Positions 43,721 to 52,199 of a stretch of DNA of 64,000 bases are shown piece by piece. The number at the start of each line of letters is the position of its first letter. Position 1 is the first letter of the stretch. The notes under the pieces were generated by a model. That model was not told the origin of the DNA, made no database searches, and was given only the letters and a program-made list of their open reading frames with translations. The DNA lies in contig NZ_KZ119600.1 in NCBI RefSeq assembly GCF_002153425.1, positions 2,407,920 to 2,471,919 on the forward strand, written 5' to 3'. The translations under genes were made by a program, and so were the position numbers. This stretch comes from Litchfieldia alkalitelluris. Lineage in GTDB: Bacteria; Bacillota; Bacilli; Bacillales; Salisediminibacteriaceae.

Positions 43721-45109
43721 ATGCTTCAACAATCGATTATTGAAGATTTAATCCATGCTTCTTTAAGCACAGGTGGCGATTTTGCCGAAATTTTTGTGGA
43801 GGATAAGTTCAATTCAAATATTTCCCTAGTTGGAGGGAAAATAGAAAACAGTGTGTCTGGACGAGATTATGGTATTGGTATACGTATCTTTCAAGGACTA
43901 AACAGTGTTTATGCCTACACAAATGAGCACGATAGGGAAAAACTTTTAGCGATAGCAGCACAAGCAGCTAAAGCTATTAAAGGGGGTCCTACTAATATAA
44001 CCCTTGATTTTACACGCAAGTCTTTTCAAACGAGGCATCCTATTTTAAAGTACCCACGTCATGTTCCTAAAACGGAAAAAGTCGAGGTAATTAAAAACGT
44101 TTATGATATTGCTAAAAATTATGACGAGCAAATATCTCAAGTATCAGTTAGTTACCTAGATGAAGATCAGAAAGTGTTAATTGCGAACTCCGAAGGTAAA
44201 TTTGTAGAAGATCAACGTGTTCGCTCAAGATTAGGGATTCAGGCAGTAGCCACAAAGGGGACTGAAATGCAGACCGGTTTTTATGGTCCAGGTGCACATA
44301 AAGGTTTTGAATTCTTCGATCAGATAGATTTAAACCATTACGGCTCAGAAGCTGCAAGAATCGCTGTGACCATGTTACATGCTGATGAATGCCCAAGTGG
44401 CCAATTCCCAGTGATTATTGATAATGAATTTGGTGGGGTAATATTCCATGAAGCTTGTGGTCACGGATTGGAAGCTGCAGCGGTTGCGAAGAAAAACTCA
44501 GTTTTCGCTGATCGTATTGGAGAAAAGGTTGCACCTGACATTGTCACCTACATTGATGACGGAACATTAGCAAATGAGTGGGGCTCTGCCAATGTGGACG
44601 ATGAAGGGGAAGAAGCAAGAAAGAATGTTTTAATAGAAAATGGAATTCTTAAAGGTTACTTAATAGATAAACTAGGTGCGAGACGAATGGGAACAGAATC
44701 CACAGGTTCTAGTCGTCGAGAATCATATAAATATGCTCCAACTTCAAGAATGACAAACACTTTTATTGCTTCTGGTAAATCGACACCTGAAGAGATTATC
44801 GCAAATACCGAATATGGTATTTATGCCAAATACATGGGTGGCGGCTCAGTGAATCCCGCTACTGGAGACTACAATTTCGCTATCAATGAAGGATATATTG
44901 TTCGTGACGGAAAAATTGCAGAACCTGTTCGTGGAGCGACTCTCATTGGAAATGGTCCAAAGACGTTACAAAAGGTAGATATGGTTGGAAACAATTTAGC
45001 CCATGGCCAAGGTATGTGTGGAGCCTCGAGCGGTTCTATCCCAGCGAATGTTGGCCAGCCAACAATCCGCGTGAGTGAAATAACTGTCGGTGGAAGAAAG
45101 GAGCAATAA
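43721..45109 (+). CDS. tldD: Metalloprotease TldD
   Basis: The catalytic subunit of the TldD/TldE heterodimeric protease, about 462 residues. The zinc motif HEACGH at 243-248 and the C-terminal Cys region HGQGMCGASSGSIPANVGQPTIRVSEITVGG are conserved. TldD/E cleaves unfolded peptides inside its cavity and in other bacteria trims RiPP precursors or antitoxins. ATG at 43721 follows GAGGAGGAA. Its partner starts three bases after its stop, so both are made together. No RiPP precursor gene was seen next to it. Confidence 0.94.
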   Translation: MLQQSIIEDLIHASLSTGGDFAEIFVEDKFNSNISLVGGKIENSVSGRDYGIGIRIFQGLNSVYAYTNEHDREKLLAIAAQAAKAIKGGPTNITLDFTRKSFQTRHPILKYPRHVPKTEKVEVIKNVYDIAKNYDEQISQVSVSYLDEDQKVLIANSEGKFVEDQRVRSRLGIQAVATKGTEMQTGFYGPGAHKGFEFFDQIDLNHYGSEAARIAVTMLHADECPSGQFPVIIDNEFGGVIFHEACGHGLEAAAVAKKNSVFADRIGEKVAPDIVTYIDDGTLANEWGSANVDDEGEEARKNVLIENGILKGYLIDKLGARRMGTESTGSSRRESYKYAPTSRMTNTFIASGKSTPEEIIANTEYGIYAKYMGGGSVNPATGDYNFAINEGYIVRDGKIAEPVRGATLIGNGPKTLQKVDMVGNNLAHGQGMCGASSGSIPANVGQPTIRVSEITVGGRKEQ

Positions 45110-45112
45110 TTC

Positions 45113-46462
45113 ATGGATATTATTCAATTTAAAGATAAATTGTTTGAGCAAGGAAAGCAAATGGGTTTTTTAGACATGGAAGTGTATTATCAAAAGAATG
45201 GTAAGTTTAGTACGAAAATTTACAAAGGGGAAGTGGATGATTACAGCATCGCCAATGACGGTGGTATTTCTCTTCGAGGTATTTATAAAGGACAAATGGG
45301 ATATGCCTATGCAGAAAAAATAGACGCTGATTCAATACAATTACTATTGGACGAAGCAATAGATAATGCTAACATTCTAGATTCAGAAGATCAAGAAACC
45401 ATTTTTGAAGGATCGCCATCTTATGAAAAACTAGATTTATACTCTGAGAAACTTGATCTATTGTCTTCAGAAGAAAAAATAGATTTAGCTAAGCAGTTAG
45501 AAAACGAATGCTTTTCCCTTAGTGATAAGGTTGACAGTGTGAATTATTGCGTTTTTCAAGAATTAAATTCAGAAAGAATGATTGCAAACACAAAAGGTCT
45601 TGAAGTTTCTGAAAAGGGAAATGTAGCTTATATCTTCGTCTCTGTTGTTGTTAAAGAAGGGGAAGACATAAAGAATGCCTCTAAATTAACACTCACTAGG
45701 GATTTATCAAGTTTTGAACCTGCCCTTGTCGCGAAAGAAGTTGTAAATGAGGCATTAAGTCAACTAGGAGCAGATAGTATTGAGAGTAAAAAATATCCAA
45801 TCATACTAAAAAATAAAGCAGCGGCATCTTTATTACAAGTTTTCTCTTCTTCTTTTTCTGCGGAGAATGTCCAAAAAGGAAAATCAAGGTTGCAAGGGAA
45901 ATTAGGAAGAGAAATTGCGAATGAAATTATTACCATTGTTGATGATCCGCATAAAGAAGATGGCTTTGCAAGCCGTTCCTTTGATAGTGAAGGTGTGGCA
46001 ACGAAGCGCATAGAGGTCGTGTCTAAAGGTGTACTTAACACGTTTATGCATAATTTAAAGACAGCTAAAAAAGATAATGTAACATCTACAGGTCATGGAA
46101 GTAAGGGATCCTATAAAGGGACTATTCAACTATCCCCAACCAATATGTTCATTGAACCTGGTGAAACTAGCTATGATGATTTAGTAAAAGGGGAGAGGGA
46201 GGCAATTGTTGTTACTGACCTTCAAGGCCTCCATTCTGGTGCAAACCCTATAAACGGTGATTTCTCTTTAGCTGCCAATGGTTATTTAGTTAGAGACGGT
46301 AAAATTGATCGTCCCGTGAACCAAATTACTGTTGCAGGTAACTTCTTTACAATACTTGAACAAGTAGAGACAGTTGGAGCCGATTTGGAGTTTACTCTAT
46401 CAAATGGATATATCGGTTCCCCAAGCTTAAAAATTAAAAGCCTTAGCATTGGTGGAAAATAA
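45113..46462 (+). CDS. pmbA: TldE/PmbA subunit of the TldD/E protease
   Basis: A 449-residue homologue of TldD that lacks the HExxxH zinc motif, as expected for the non-catalytic TldE/PmbA partner. Signatures: DMEVYYQKNGKFSTKIYKGEVDDY, ANDGGISLRGIYKGQMGYAYAEK, GFASRSFDSEGVATKRIEVV, GLHSGANPINGDFSLAANGYLV and the ending GSPSLKIKSLSIGGK. AAAGGAG within the end of tldD serves as ribosome binding site. The operon ends with a strong terminator. Confidence 0.93.
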   Translation: MDIIQFKDKLFEQGKQMGFLDMEVYYQKNGKFSTKIYKGEVDDYSIANDGGISLRGIYKGQMGYAYAEKIDADSIQLLLDEAIDNANILDSEDQETIFEGSPSYEKLDLYSEKLDLLSSEEKIDLAKQLENECFSLSDKVDSVNYCVFQELNSERMIANTKGLEVSEKGNVAYIFVSVVVKEGEDIKNASKLTLTRDLSSFEPALVAKEVVNEALSQLGADSIESKKYPIILKNKAAASLLQVFSSSFSAENVQKGKSRLQGKLGREIANEIITIVDDPHKEDGFASRSFDSEGVATKRIEVVSKGVLNTFMHNLKTAKKDNVTSTGHGSKGSYKGTIQLSPTNMFIEPGETSYDDLVKGEREAIVVTDLQGLHSGANPINGDFSLAANGYLVRDGKIDRPVNQITVAGNFFTILEQVETVGADLEFTLSNGYIGSPSLKIKSLSIGGK

Positions 46463-46476
46463 GTAAGATAGTTAAT

Positions 46477-46520
46477 AAAAAGAGTTTATGAGAACTTAGA
46501 CCTCCTCATAAACTCTTTTT
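46477..46520 (+). terminator. Terminator of tldD-tldE
   Basis: Perfect 16-base-pair stem AAAAAGAGTTTATGAG / CTCATAAACTCTTTTT; also usable by the convergent small gene. Confidence 0.92.
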
Positions 46521-46533
46521 CATTGAGATAAAC

Positions 46534-46761
46534 TTATGCTCCTATTACCTTAACGATGGACCTGTTACGTTCCGCCCTTTCATCACTAGACGCCAAATCA
46601 TATTTTTTCAGTAGGTGAAAAATCTCATTTAATTCATCTTGCGTGACACTATCAGCTAAGAATGAGTTTAAATCATCGTACATCTTTTCTGGAAGGTGTT
46701 CTCGTTGCTGATTTAATTTATCTTTAACGTCCTCAACTGAATGATCAATATTACACCCCAT
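46534..46761 (-). CDS. Small acidic helical protein, group-specific
   Basis: A 75-residue protein with a helix-turn-helix-like all-alpha prediction (VEDVKDKLNQQREHLPEKMYDDLNSFLAD, TQDELNEIFHLLKKYDLA, then RAERNRSIVKVIGA). AAAGGA lies about ten bases upstream of the ATG. It sits 29 bases after uvsE on the same strand and may be co-transcribed with it. Many Bacillus genomes carry such group-specific genes; function unknown. Confidence 0.65.
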   Translation of the reverse strand: MGCNIDHSVEDVKDKLNQQREHLPEKMYDDLNSFLADSVTQDELNEIFHLLKKYDLASSDERAERNRSIVKVIGA

Positions 46762-46790
46762 AATTAATTCGTCCTTTCATACCGTAAGTA

Positions 46791-47672
46791 TTATTTTTCT
46801 GCAAAAACTTCCTGTTGTATACGCAATACAGCTTGCTCCTTTAATTTAGCCTCAACCATCACGTCTACATTTTTACCATCAAGTATTTTTAGTAATCTGT
46901 TGAAATCCTGCTTGAAAACAAAATCATGATGACTACGATCCCTCTCATGTGTTTTCCCTGAGCTGATATGCATTTTAGGAATTAATGGTGCAGGCCACGA
47001 TGCGAACACTCGCTCCAACATTGGTTCTAGTGCTTGTCCATTATTATGACAAAGGTGATGATGGATATCAAAGCATATGGGCACACCACATTCTTGATGT
47101 ATATCGAGAACATCGTGCAAGGCATAGGTCTTATCATCATTCTCAAGGCGGAGCTTCTCTTTAATACTTGTTGACAACAATTTGTAGTTTTTCACATAAC
47201 GTTTCTTTGCTTGATCCATGTCTCCATATTGTCCACCACCATGGATAATCATATCTGTCCCGCCCACAAGATTAAGTAATCTGTCATGGTACTCAAGATC
47301 CAAGAAGGACCTTTCCAACACTTCTTCCCGTGGGGTACTTAAAACAGTAAATTGTCCAGGGTGCATCGATAATCTTATATCATGTTTTTCCTTGTAAGCT
47401 TTTATTTTGTCAGTTAATAAAAGAATATCGTTATCAAGCCACCACTCCCAATCCATTTTATAGTGACTCCCTAACGGAACTAATTCAGTACTCATCCGAT
47501 AAAATAAAATATCGTGTTTTACATTCCATTTAAGTGCCTCATAGACATTGATTAAATTATTTAAGGTTAACTCCTTTATGATATCAGAACCTTTGTTTTC
47601 ATATGTAGCTAATCGGCACGTTCGAAACTTCGTTGGCATTGTAGTATTGATACAGGCATATCCTAATCGCAT
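46791..47672 (-). CDS. uvsE: UV damage endonuclease
   Basis: A 293-residue TIM-barrel enzyme (UVDE family) that nicks 5' of UV photoproducts and other lesions, giving an alternative to UvrABC. Signatures: MRLGYACINTT, CRLATYENKG, FYRMSTELVPLGSHYKM, RLSMHPGQFTVLSTP (metal His), MIIHGGGQYGD, CFDIHHHLCHN, PKMHISSGKTHERDRSHHDFV and MVEAKLKEQAVL, with the metal-binding His, Asp and Glu residues present. GGGGAAGAA precedes the ATG. It may be read with the small gene downstream. Confidence 0.95.
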   Translation of the reverse strand: MRLGYACINTTMPTKFRTCRLATYENKGSDIIKELTLNNLINVYEALKWNVKHDILFYRMSTELVPLGSHYKMDWEWWLDNDILLLTDKIKAYKEKHDIRLSMHPGQFTVLSTPREEVLERSFLDLEYHDRLLNLVGGTDMIIHGGGQYGDMDQAKKRYVKNYKLLSTSIKEKLRLENDDKTYALHDVLDIHQECGVPICFDIHHHLCHNNGQALEPMLERVFASWPAPLIPKMHISSGKTHERDRSHHDFVFKQDFNRLLKILDGKNVDVMVEAKLKEQAVLRIQQEVFAEK

Positions 47673-47831
47673 TAAATTCTTCCCCTTAATGTTAAGTCAT
47701 GTATTTTTTTCAACAAACAAGTCGGAATTGTCATCTAAAATCAGCTACTTTAATTTTTTCTATTATAGTAATATAAAAGAATCGATTAATTAATACACTA
47801 TTTTGTTTAGTTTTGTATGAGGGAGAATCTA

Positions 47832-49202
47832 ATGGAAAAACCAGATATAAAAAAGATATCAATTATTGCTATTACTTGGCCTATTTTTATTGAGTCACTT
47901 TTACACATGTCGTTAAGAACTGCTGATACTTTAATGCTCAGTCAAGTTTCCGATGAAGCTGTAGCATCGGTTGGTGTTGCGAATCAGTTAATTATGTTTA
48001 TGTTCTTTTTATTTCAATTTATATCTACAGGTGCAGCAGTGGTCATTGCACAGTATCTTGGAGCTAAAAAATATAACGATATAAAGCTACTGACAGGCAA
48101 TGCCATACTAATTAACTTACTATTTGGTATCCTTGTTGCTTCAACTATTATGATCTTTTCACGTCAATTGCTAGGTTTCTTCTCACTAGAACCTGAATTG
48201 TTTGAACAGGCTAATACATTTCTACTTATCGTTGGTGGAGCTCTTATTTTCCAAGCTGTAAGTGTTACAATGTCTGCTATTATTCAAACCCATGGATATA
48301 CAAAGGAAACAATGTTCGTTACCTTTGGTATGAATATTCTAAATATAACTGGTAATTATTTATTCATTTTTGGTGCATTCGGTTTTCCTCAATGGGGAGT
48401 ACCTGGTGTGGCTATCTCTACAGCAGTAAGTCAGTTTCTTGCTATGATTGCTTACGCATTGGTGCTTTATTATCGTGTGAATTTAAAAGTCGAGTGGAAG
48501 GAGTATTTCACCTTCCAAAAGGAACGAATTATGAAGATCTTACGTATCGGTGTTCCTTCCTCCATATCAATGATATCTTATTCAAGTAGTCAAATTGTAA
48601 CTACAGGGTTTATTACATTACTAGGAACCCAGATGCTCGCAACGAGAATTTATTCGTTAAATATTCTATTTCTTGTAATGATTCTTGGTATTTCTTTAGG
48701 TAGAGGTTCACAAATCGTAATAGGTCATCTTATAGGGGCAGGGAAGATGGAAGAAGCCTATAAACAGGGCTTAAGGAGCGGTAGATGGAGCATTATTATT
48801 GCACTCGGTGTCACGGTCATTGTTACAACATTTAGTAAACCTTTACTAGGTCTGTTCACAAGTGATGCTGAAATTATTTCAATGGGAGTCATTCTTTTAT
48901 TATTAGGTTTCTTACTAGAGCCAGGAAGATGTCTCAATTTAGTTTACGGAGCAATACTTAACGGAGCTGGAGATGCACGGTTCGTCATGATTGAATCCGT
49001 TGCTGTCATGTGGCTATTTAGTGTCCCCCTATACTATATATTAGGGATTCACTTAGGATATGGTCTTATAGGAATATGGATTGCATTCATAGCAGACGAA
49101 TGGGCGAGAGGGCTGTTTGTATATTTCCGTTGGCGAAGTAATGCTTGGAGGAAAAAGGCAATTGTGAAACAAGAAGACAAGGAAATGGAAAAATTAGCTT
49201 AA
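47832..49202 (+). CDS. MATE family efflux transporter
   Basis: A 456-residue cation-coupled exporter with about 12 membrane helices in two halves. Typical features are AITWPIFIESLLHMSLRTADTLMLSQVSDEAVASVGVANQL in TM1-2, the corresponding second-half segment GVPSSISMISYSSSQIVTTGFITLLGTQM, and GAILNGAGDARFVM near TM10. ATG at 47832 has GAGGGAG at good spacing. Substrate (drug, toxin or metabolite) is not deducible. The next small gene may be in the same transcript. Confidence 0.92.
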   Translation: MEKPDIKKISIIAITWPIFIESLLHMSLRTADTLMLSQVSDEAVASVGVANQLIMFMFFLFQFISTGAAVVIAQYLGAKKYNDIKLLTGNAILINLLFGILVASTIMIFSRQLLGFFSLEPELFEQANTFLLIVGGALIFQAVSVTMSAIIQTHGYTKETMFVTFGMNILNITGNYLFIFGAFGFPQWGVPGVAISTAVSQFLAMIAYALVLYYRVNLKVEWKEYFTFQKERIMKILRIGVPSSISMISYSSSQIVTTGFITLLGTQMLATRIYSLNILFLVMILGISLGRGSQIVIGHLIGAGKMEEAYKQGLRSGRWSIIIALGVTVIVTTFSKPLLGLFTSDAEIISMGVILLLLGFLLEPGRCLNLVYGAILNGAGDARFVMIESVAVMWLFSVPLYYILGIHLGYGLIGIWIAFIADEWARGLFVYFRWRSNAWRKKAIVKQEDKEMEKLA

Positions 49203-49269
49203 TATACATGTTTTCATTTATTGAGGGAATACTAATCACTAATAAAACTCGGTAAAGGAGTAACATGAG

Positions 49270-49533
49270 ATGTTAATTGAAAATGGAACAGAGTACGATA
49301 TATCTGAAGAGGTAAAGAAGAATTTCTTTTTCAGTGATATGCTAATTATTTCAGGAAAAAATGGAAATACCATTCGTTTTAAATTAAGTAATGGAAAAGG
49401 GTATGGTTCGATGCCGTTGCAACATATGGAATATATGATCCGTAAAGGGCATATTTCAGAAAGGCTTAGTAACCGACAGTTAAGAGAGGAAATAAAGCAG
49501 GGGAAAGGTCAACATGAAGATCAAATTGGATAG
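49270..49533 (+). CDS. Small hypothetical protein
   Basis: An 87-residue soluble protein of mixed strands and helix (EYDISEEVKKNFFFSDMLIISGKNGNTIRFKLSNG, MPLQHMEYMIRKGHI, SNRQLREEIKQGKG). AAAGGAG precedes two overlapping ATGs: 49265 reads only three codons to a stop, and 49270 opens the gene. Follows the MATE gene by 67 bases. Family not recognised. Confidence 0.62.
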   Translation: MLIENGTEYDISEEVKKNFFFSDMLIISGKNGNTIRFKLSNGKGYGSMPLQHMEYMIRKGHISERLSNRQLREEIKQGKGQHEDQIG

Positions 49534-49559
49534 ATTTAAAAACCTTTTCTTTAGGTATG

Positions 49560-49590
49560 AGGAAGCCTACACAGCTAGAGTAGGCTTCCT
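49560..49590. terminator. Convergent terminator hairpin
   Basis: Perfect AGGAAGCCTAC / GTAGGCTTCCT stem with a nine-base loop between convergent genes. Confidence 0.82.
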
Positions 49591-49607
49591 ATAACTGTAT
49601 ATCCGAA

Positions 49608-50174
49608 CTAGTTATAACTATATTCTTTTCTTAATAAAGAATAGAGTCGAACATCTGTGTAAACGCCATTTAATAATTGGTGTTCACGAAGTCTCCCATC
49701 CTCTTTAAAACCAAATGCTCTCATTATATTTATTGCTTTTAGATTTTCGGTATTCGTTCCGGCACAAACCTTATTTAGTCCTAGTGTAACGAAACCAAAG
49801 TGTAGAAGTGCATCAAGACCTTCCTTACCATAGCCATTTCCCCACATATCACTAGATAAGTTACCTCCAATTTCGGCATGCTTAGAGGCACGATCCCAGT
49901 GCTTAAAACCACAAGTACCAATAATACGTTTTTCAGCTACAAGTTCTACACCCCAGTTTATATGATCAGATCTTTTATTAAATTCTTTAGAGCGCTCAAT
50001 TAATTGAATAGCATCGTCCATACTTTTAATCGGCTCACTGTAGTCAAACCCCATGACTTCTGGATCTTTATAAATCCGGAAAATATCATGAGCGTCTTTG
50101 TTTCTGAGTTCACGAAAAAATAAATTTTTTGACCCGAATTCCAGGGTAGGAGAATTGTCTCTACTAGAACTCAT
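49608..50174 (-). CDS. GNAT N-acetyltransferase (RimJ/RimL type)
   Basis: A 188-residue acetyl-CoA-dependent acetyltransferase. Motifs: LFFRELRNKDAHDIFRIYKDPEVM, a core strand IGTCGFKHWDRASKHAEIGGNL, the acetyl-CoA loop MWGNGYGKEGLDALLHFGF and GTNTENLKAINIMRAFGFKEDGRLREHQLLNGVYTDVRLYSLLR. The pattern is that of enzymes acetylating ribosomal proteins or amines, but the substrate is open. It follows a small LSm-like membrane protein gene on the same strand by 15 bases and is probably co-transcribed. Confidence 0.88.
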   Translation of the reverse strand: MSSSRDNSPTLEFGSKNLFFRELRNKDAHDIFRIYKDPEVMGFDYSEPIKSMDDAIQLIERSKEFNKRSDHINWGVELVAEKRIIGTCGFKHWDRASKHAEIGGNLSSDMWGNGYGKEGLDALLHFGFVTLGLNKVCAGTNTENLKAINIMRAFGFKEDGRLREHQLLNGVYTDVRLYSLLRKEYSYN

Positions 50175-50189
50175 GGAATTACATTCCTA

Positions 50190-50444
50190 TTAATAATAAG
50201 CTCTTCTTCTAAAGCCTGCGATACCAATTAAGGGAATAGCTACTAAAGCACCAACTGCTAATGGGAAAAAGAATAGTCCTGGTCCGTGACTATCTCTAGG
50301 TGGTGCGCTCTGTTCACGAATATAAACATTCTCACTATCCACCTTTTCAATTTTACCAACATATACTTTTCCATGTTTATCAGTTATCTCCACATCTTGC
50401 CCCATATGATCACAACACATTTTATAATAGTAATCTACTGACAT
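50190..50444 (-). CDS. Small LSm-like domain plus membrane segment protein
   Basis: About 84 residues. Residues 15-50 (MGQDVEITDKHGKVYVGKIEKVDSENVYIREQ) resemble an Sm/Hfq-like beta-barrel strand order, and residues about 58-80 form one membrane helix (GLFFFPLAVGALVAIPLIGI) before a basic RRRAYY tail. ATG at 50444 is preceded by AAGGGTG. A short N-terminal part contains CC and DH residues. If the fold is right this is a membrane-tethered Sm-like protein; function unknown. Confidence 0.6.
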   Translation of the reverse strand: MSVDYYYKMCCDHMGQDVEITDKHGKVYVGKIEKVDSENVYIREQSAPPRDSHGPGLFFFPLAVGALVAIPLIGIAGFRRRAYY

Positions 50445-50585
50445 GTTCACATCACCCTTTTCTAGAATTTAGTAATAGGGGAAACTCAACAGTATGTGTT
50501 CCTCCTTATAGTCAAGATATGGATATTTTGATTAGTTGCTATAGTCCAACTGCCTGTTTTAATCAAACTAAGCAGATGACTATAC

Positions 50586-50626
50586 TAAAAAAAGCGCTTA
50601 AGAACAATTGCGTTCTAAAGCGCTTT
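50586..50626 (-). terminator. Terminator of dapA
   Basis: AAAGCGCTT / AAGCGCTTT with inner AGAAC / GTTCT; seven T on the minus strand. Confidence 0.9.
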
Positions 50627-50634
50627 GATAATCG

Positions 50635-51522
50635 TTAAACTACTTTTGACAGTAGCTTTGTTTGTAAAGTATTGTAGAGGTTCTGCATGTCTTCCTTTGT
50701 TAGGGGAACTAACGGTAATCGAACAGATCCTACGTCCAATCCAGCCATGCCTAACGCTGCTTTTACAGGAGTTGGGTTTGGAGCAGAGAACAATACTTTC
50801 ATCATTGGTAACAAATCACGATGAAGGGAAGCGGCGTATGCTGTATTTCCATTTTGATGTGCTTCAATCATATTTTTCAACTCATTACCGATGATATGGG
50901 AAGCAACTGATACAACACCATGTCCTCCAATAGATAATAGTGGTAATGTTAGGCTGTCGTCTCCACTATAAACTAAAAAGTCATCTGGCGTATTTTCAAT
51001 AATACTCGCCATAGCTTCGAGGTCACCACTAGCTTCTTTTGTACAAACAATGTTATTGATTTTTGCAAGACGTATCGTTGTTTCTACTGACATATTAACA
51101 GCTGACCGTCCAGGAATATTATATAACATAACAGGAAGTTCAGTTGAGTCTGCAATTGTTGAGAAATGCTTATAAAGACCTTCCTGATTTGGTTTATTAT
51201 AATATGGTGTAACAAGCATAATTCCGTCTACACCGACTTTTTCTGCAGCTTGCGTTAATTGTACTGATTCTTTTGTACTGTTAGATCCTGTTCCAGCAAT
51301 AACAGGTACACGACCATCTACCACTTTTACGACGTATTCAAACAAAGAAACCTTTTCCTCAGTAGTTAAGGTTGGAGATTCACCTGTAGTCCCACCTATA
51401 ACAAGTGCGTCTGATCCATTACTAATCAAATAATCCACCAGCGTCTTCGTTGCTTGAAAATTAATTTCTTCTTCCTGATCAAACGGCGTTACCATTGCAG
51501 TAATTAACTTTCCAAAATTCAT
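50635..51522 (-). CDS. dapA: 4-hydroxy-tetrahydrodipicolinate synthase
   Basis: A 295-residue TIM-barrel lyase condensing pyruvate with aspartate semialdehyde, the committed step to lysine, diaminopimelate and spore dipicolinate. Motifs: LITAMVTPFDQEEEINF, ALVIGGTTGESPTLT, PVIAGTGSNSTKESVQLTQAAEKVGVDGIMLVTPYYNKPNQEGLYKHF, LYNIPGRSAVNMS (active-site Tyr) and the Schiff-base Lys in IVCTKEASGD. I take ATG at 51522 (AGAGGTG upstream), with 51525 possible. A lysine riboswitch lies upstream, and asd or dapG are not adjacent, so this is a lysine-controlled isolated copy. Confidence 0.96.
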   Translation of the reverse strand: MNFGKLITAMVTPFDQEEEINFQATKTLVDYLISNGSDALVIGGTTGESPTLTTEEKVSLFEYVVKVVDGRVPVIAGTGSNSTKESVQLTQAAEKVGVDGIMLVTPYYNKPNQEGLYKHFSTIADSTELPVMLYNIPGRSAVNMSVETTIRLAKINNIVCTKEASGDLEAMASIIENTPDDFLVYSGDDSLTLPLLSIGGHGVVSVASHIIGNELKNMIEAHQNGNTAYAASLHRDLLPMMKVLFSAPNPTPVKAALGMAGLDVGSVRLPLVPLTKEDMQNLYNTLQTKLLSKVV

Positions 51523-51621
51523 CATAAACACCTCTATTCAACAGTTTTTGTTCGCCTTCTTGACGATATCAAGTTCTTGAATAGAGCTAAATCTCAAAAA
51601 TCAACCGTGAGCTAGCATTAA

Positions 51622-51876
51622 CAAACAAAAATGCAACAACGAGGGTATCGTTGTTGCATGGAATAATAGTCACGATTCATTCCAGCGTGAGATAGCCCTC
51701 CATATAGTCTTTTTATGCAAGAGACCATATGACAGTTCTGCATTTATTAAATAACAGACCCAGCAACAAGCCCATGAGTAGACCGTTACTTCGGCATATC
51801 CCCCTTTCCACATTCCTTTTAACGGACCCCATTATCCTATAGAATGTGTACTAATGGTCAATGCACCTCTAAACTC
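51622..51876 (-). promoter_or_regulatory. Lysine riboswitch (L-box) with terminator, controlling dapA
   Basis: On the minus strand the aptamer landmarks appear in order: AGAGGTGC (51870-51863), GGGGGATATGCCGAAG, GCTGG, CTGTC and GGAGGGCTATCTCACG (near 51699-51684). They are followed by the terminator ATGCAACAACGA / TCGTTGTTGCAT (51659-51628) with a T-rich tail. All match the lysC L-box of B. subtilis. Lysine binding should favour termination and turn dapA off. The dapA start lies about 100 bases further on. Confidence 0.93.
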
Positions 51877-52199
51877 ACTTCAAATATTATTGAAGTCAAG
51901 AATATGAACTTTGTCTACACCTTAACAGAAATAATGGGTTATTGCAATACTCTGAAGGTTTTTCAGAATATATAGTTTTAAATCTGGGTTTTTATATTTG
52001 CTCGTTATAAGTATAGGTTGTACCAAGACTTAAACAACATAAGAAACAAATAATGGACGCTTATAATTAAGAGATAATGAGAGAAAACTAAACGTTGTCA
52101 GGGATAATTTTGGATTAATATATTAGAAAATGTTAGCATAGGTAAGTGGTTGTATTCGACAAAATTGGACTATGTTTATATTAGAAAGGGATGGAGAAA
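51877..52199. other. Divergent intergenic region dapA / membrane-GNAT gene
   Basis: About 320 bases containing the minus-strand dapA promoter and the plus-strand promoter of the next gene. A small stem (CTGAAGGTTTTTCAG near 51951) is visible; no other feature is supported. Confidence 0.5.

Noticed and set aside
43721-46462. RiPP biosynthesis cluster around tldD/tldE
   Set aside because: No precursor-peptide gene or modification enzyme is visible within several kilobases.
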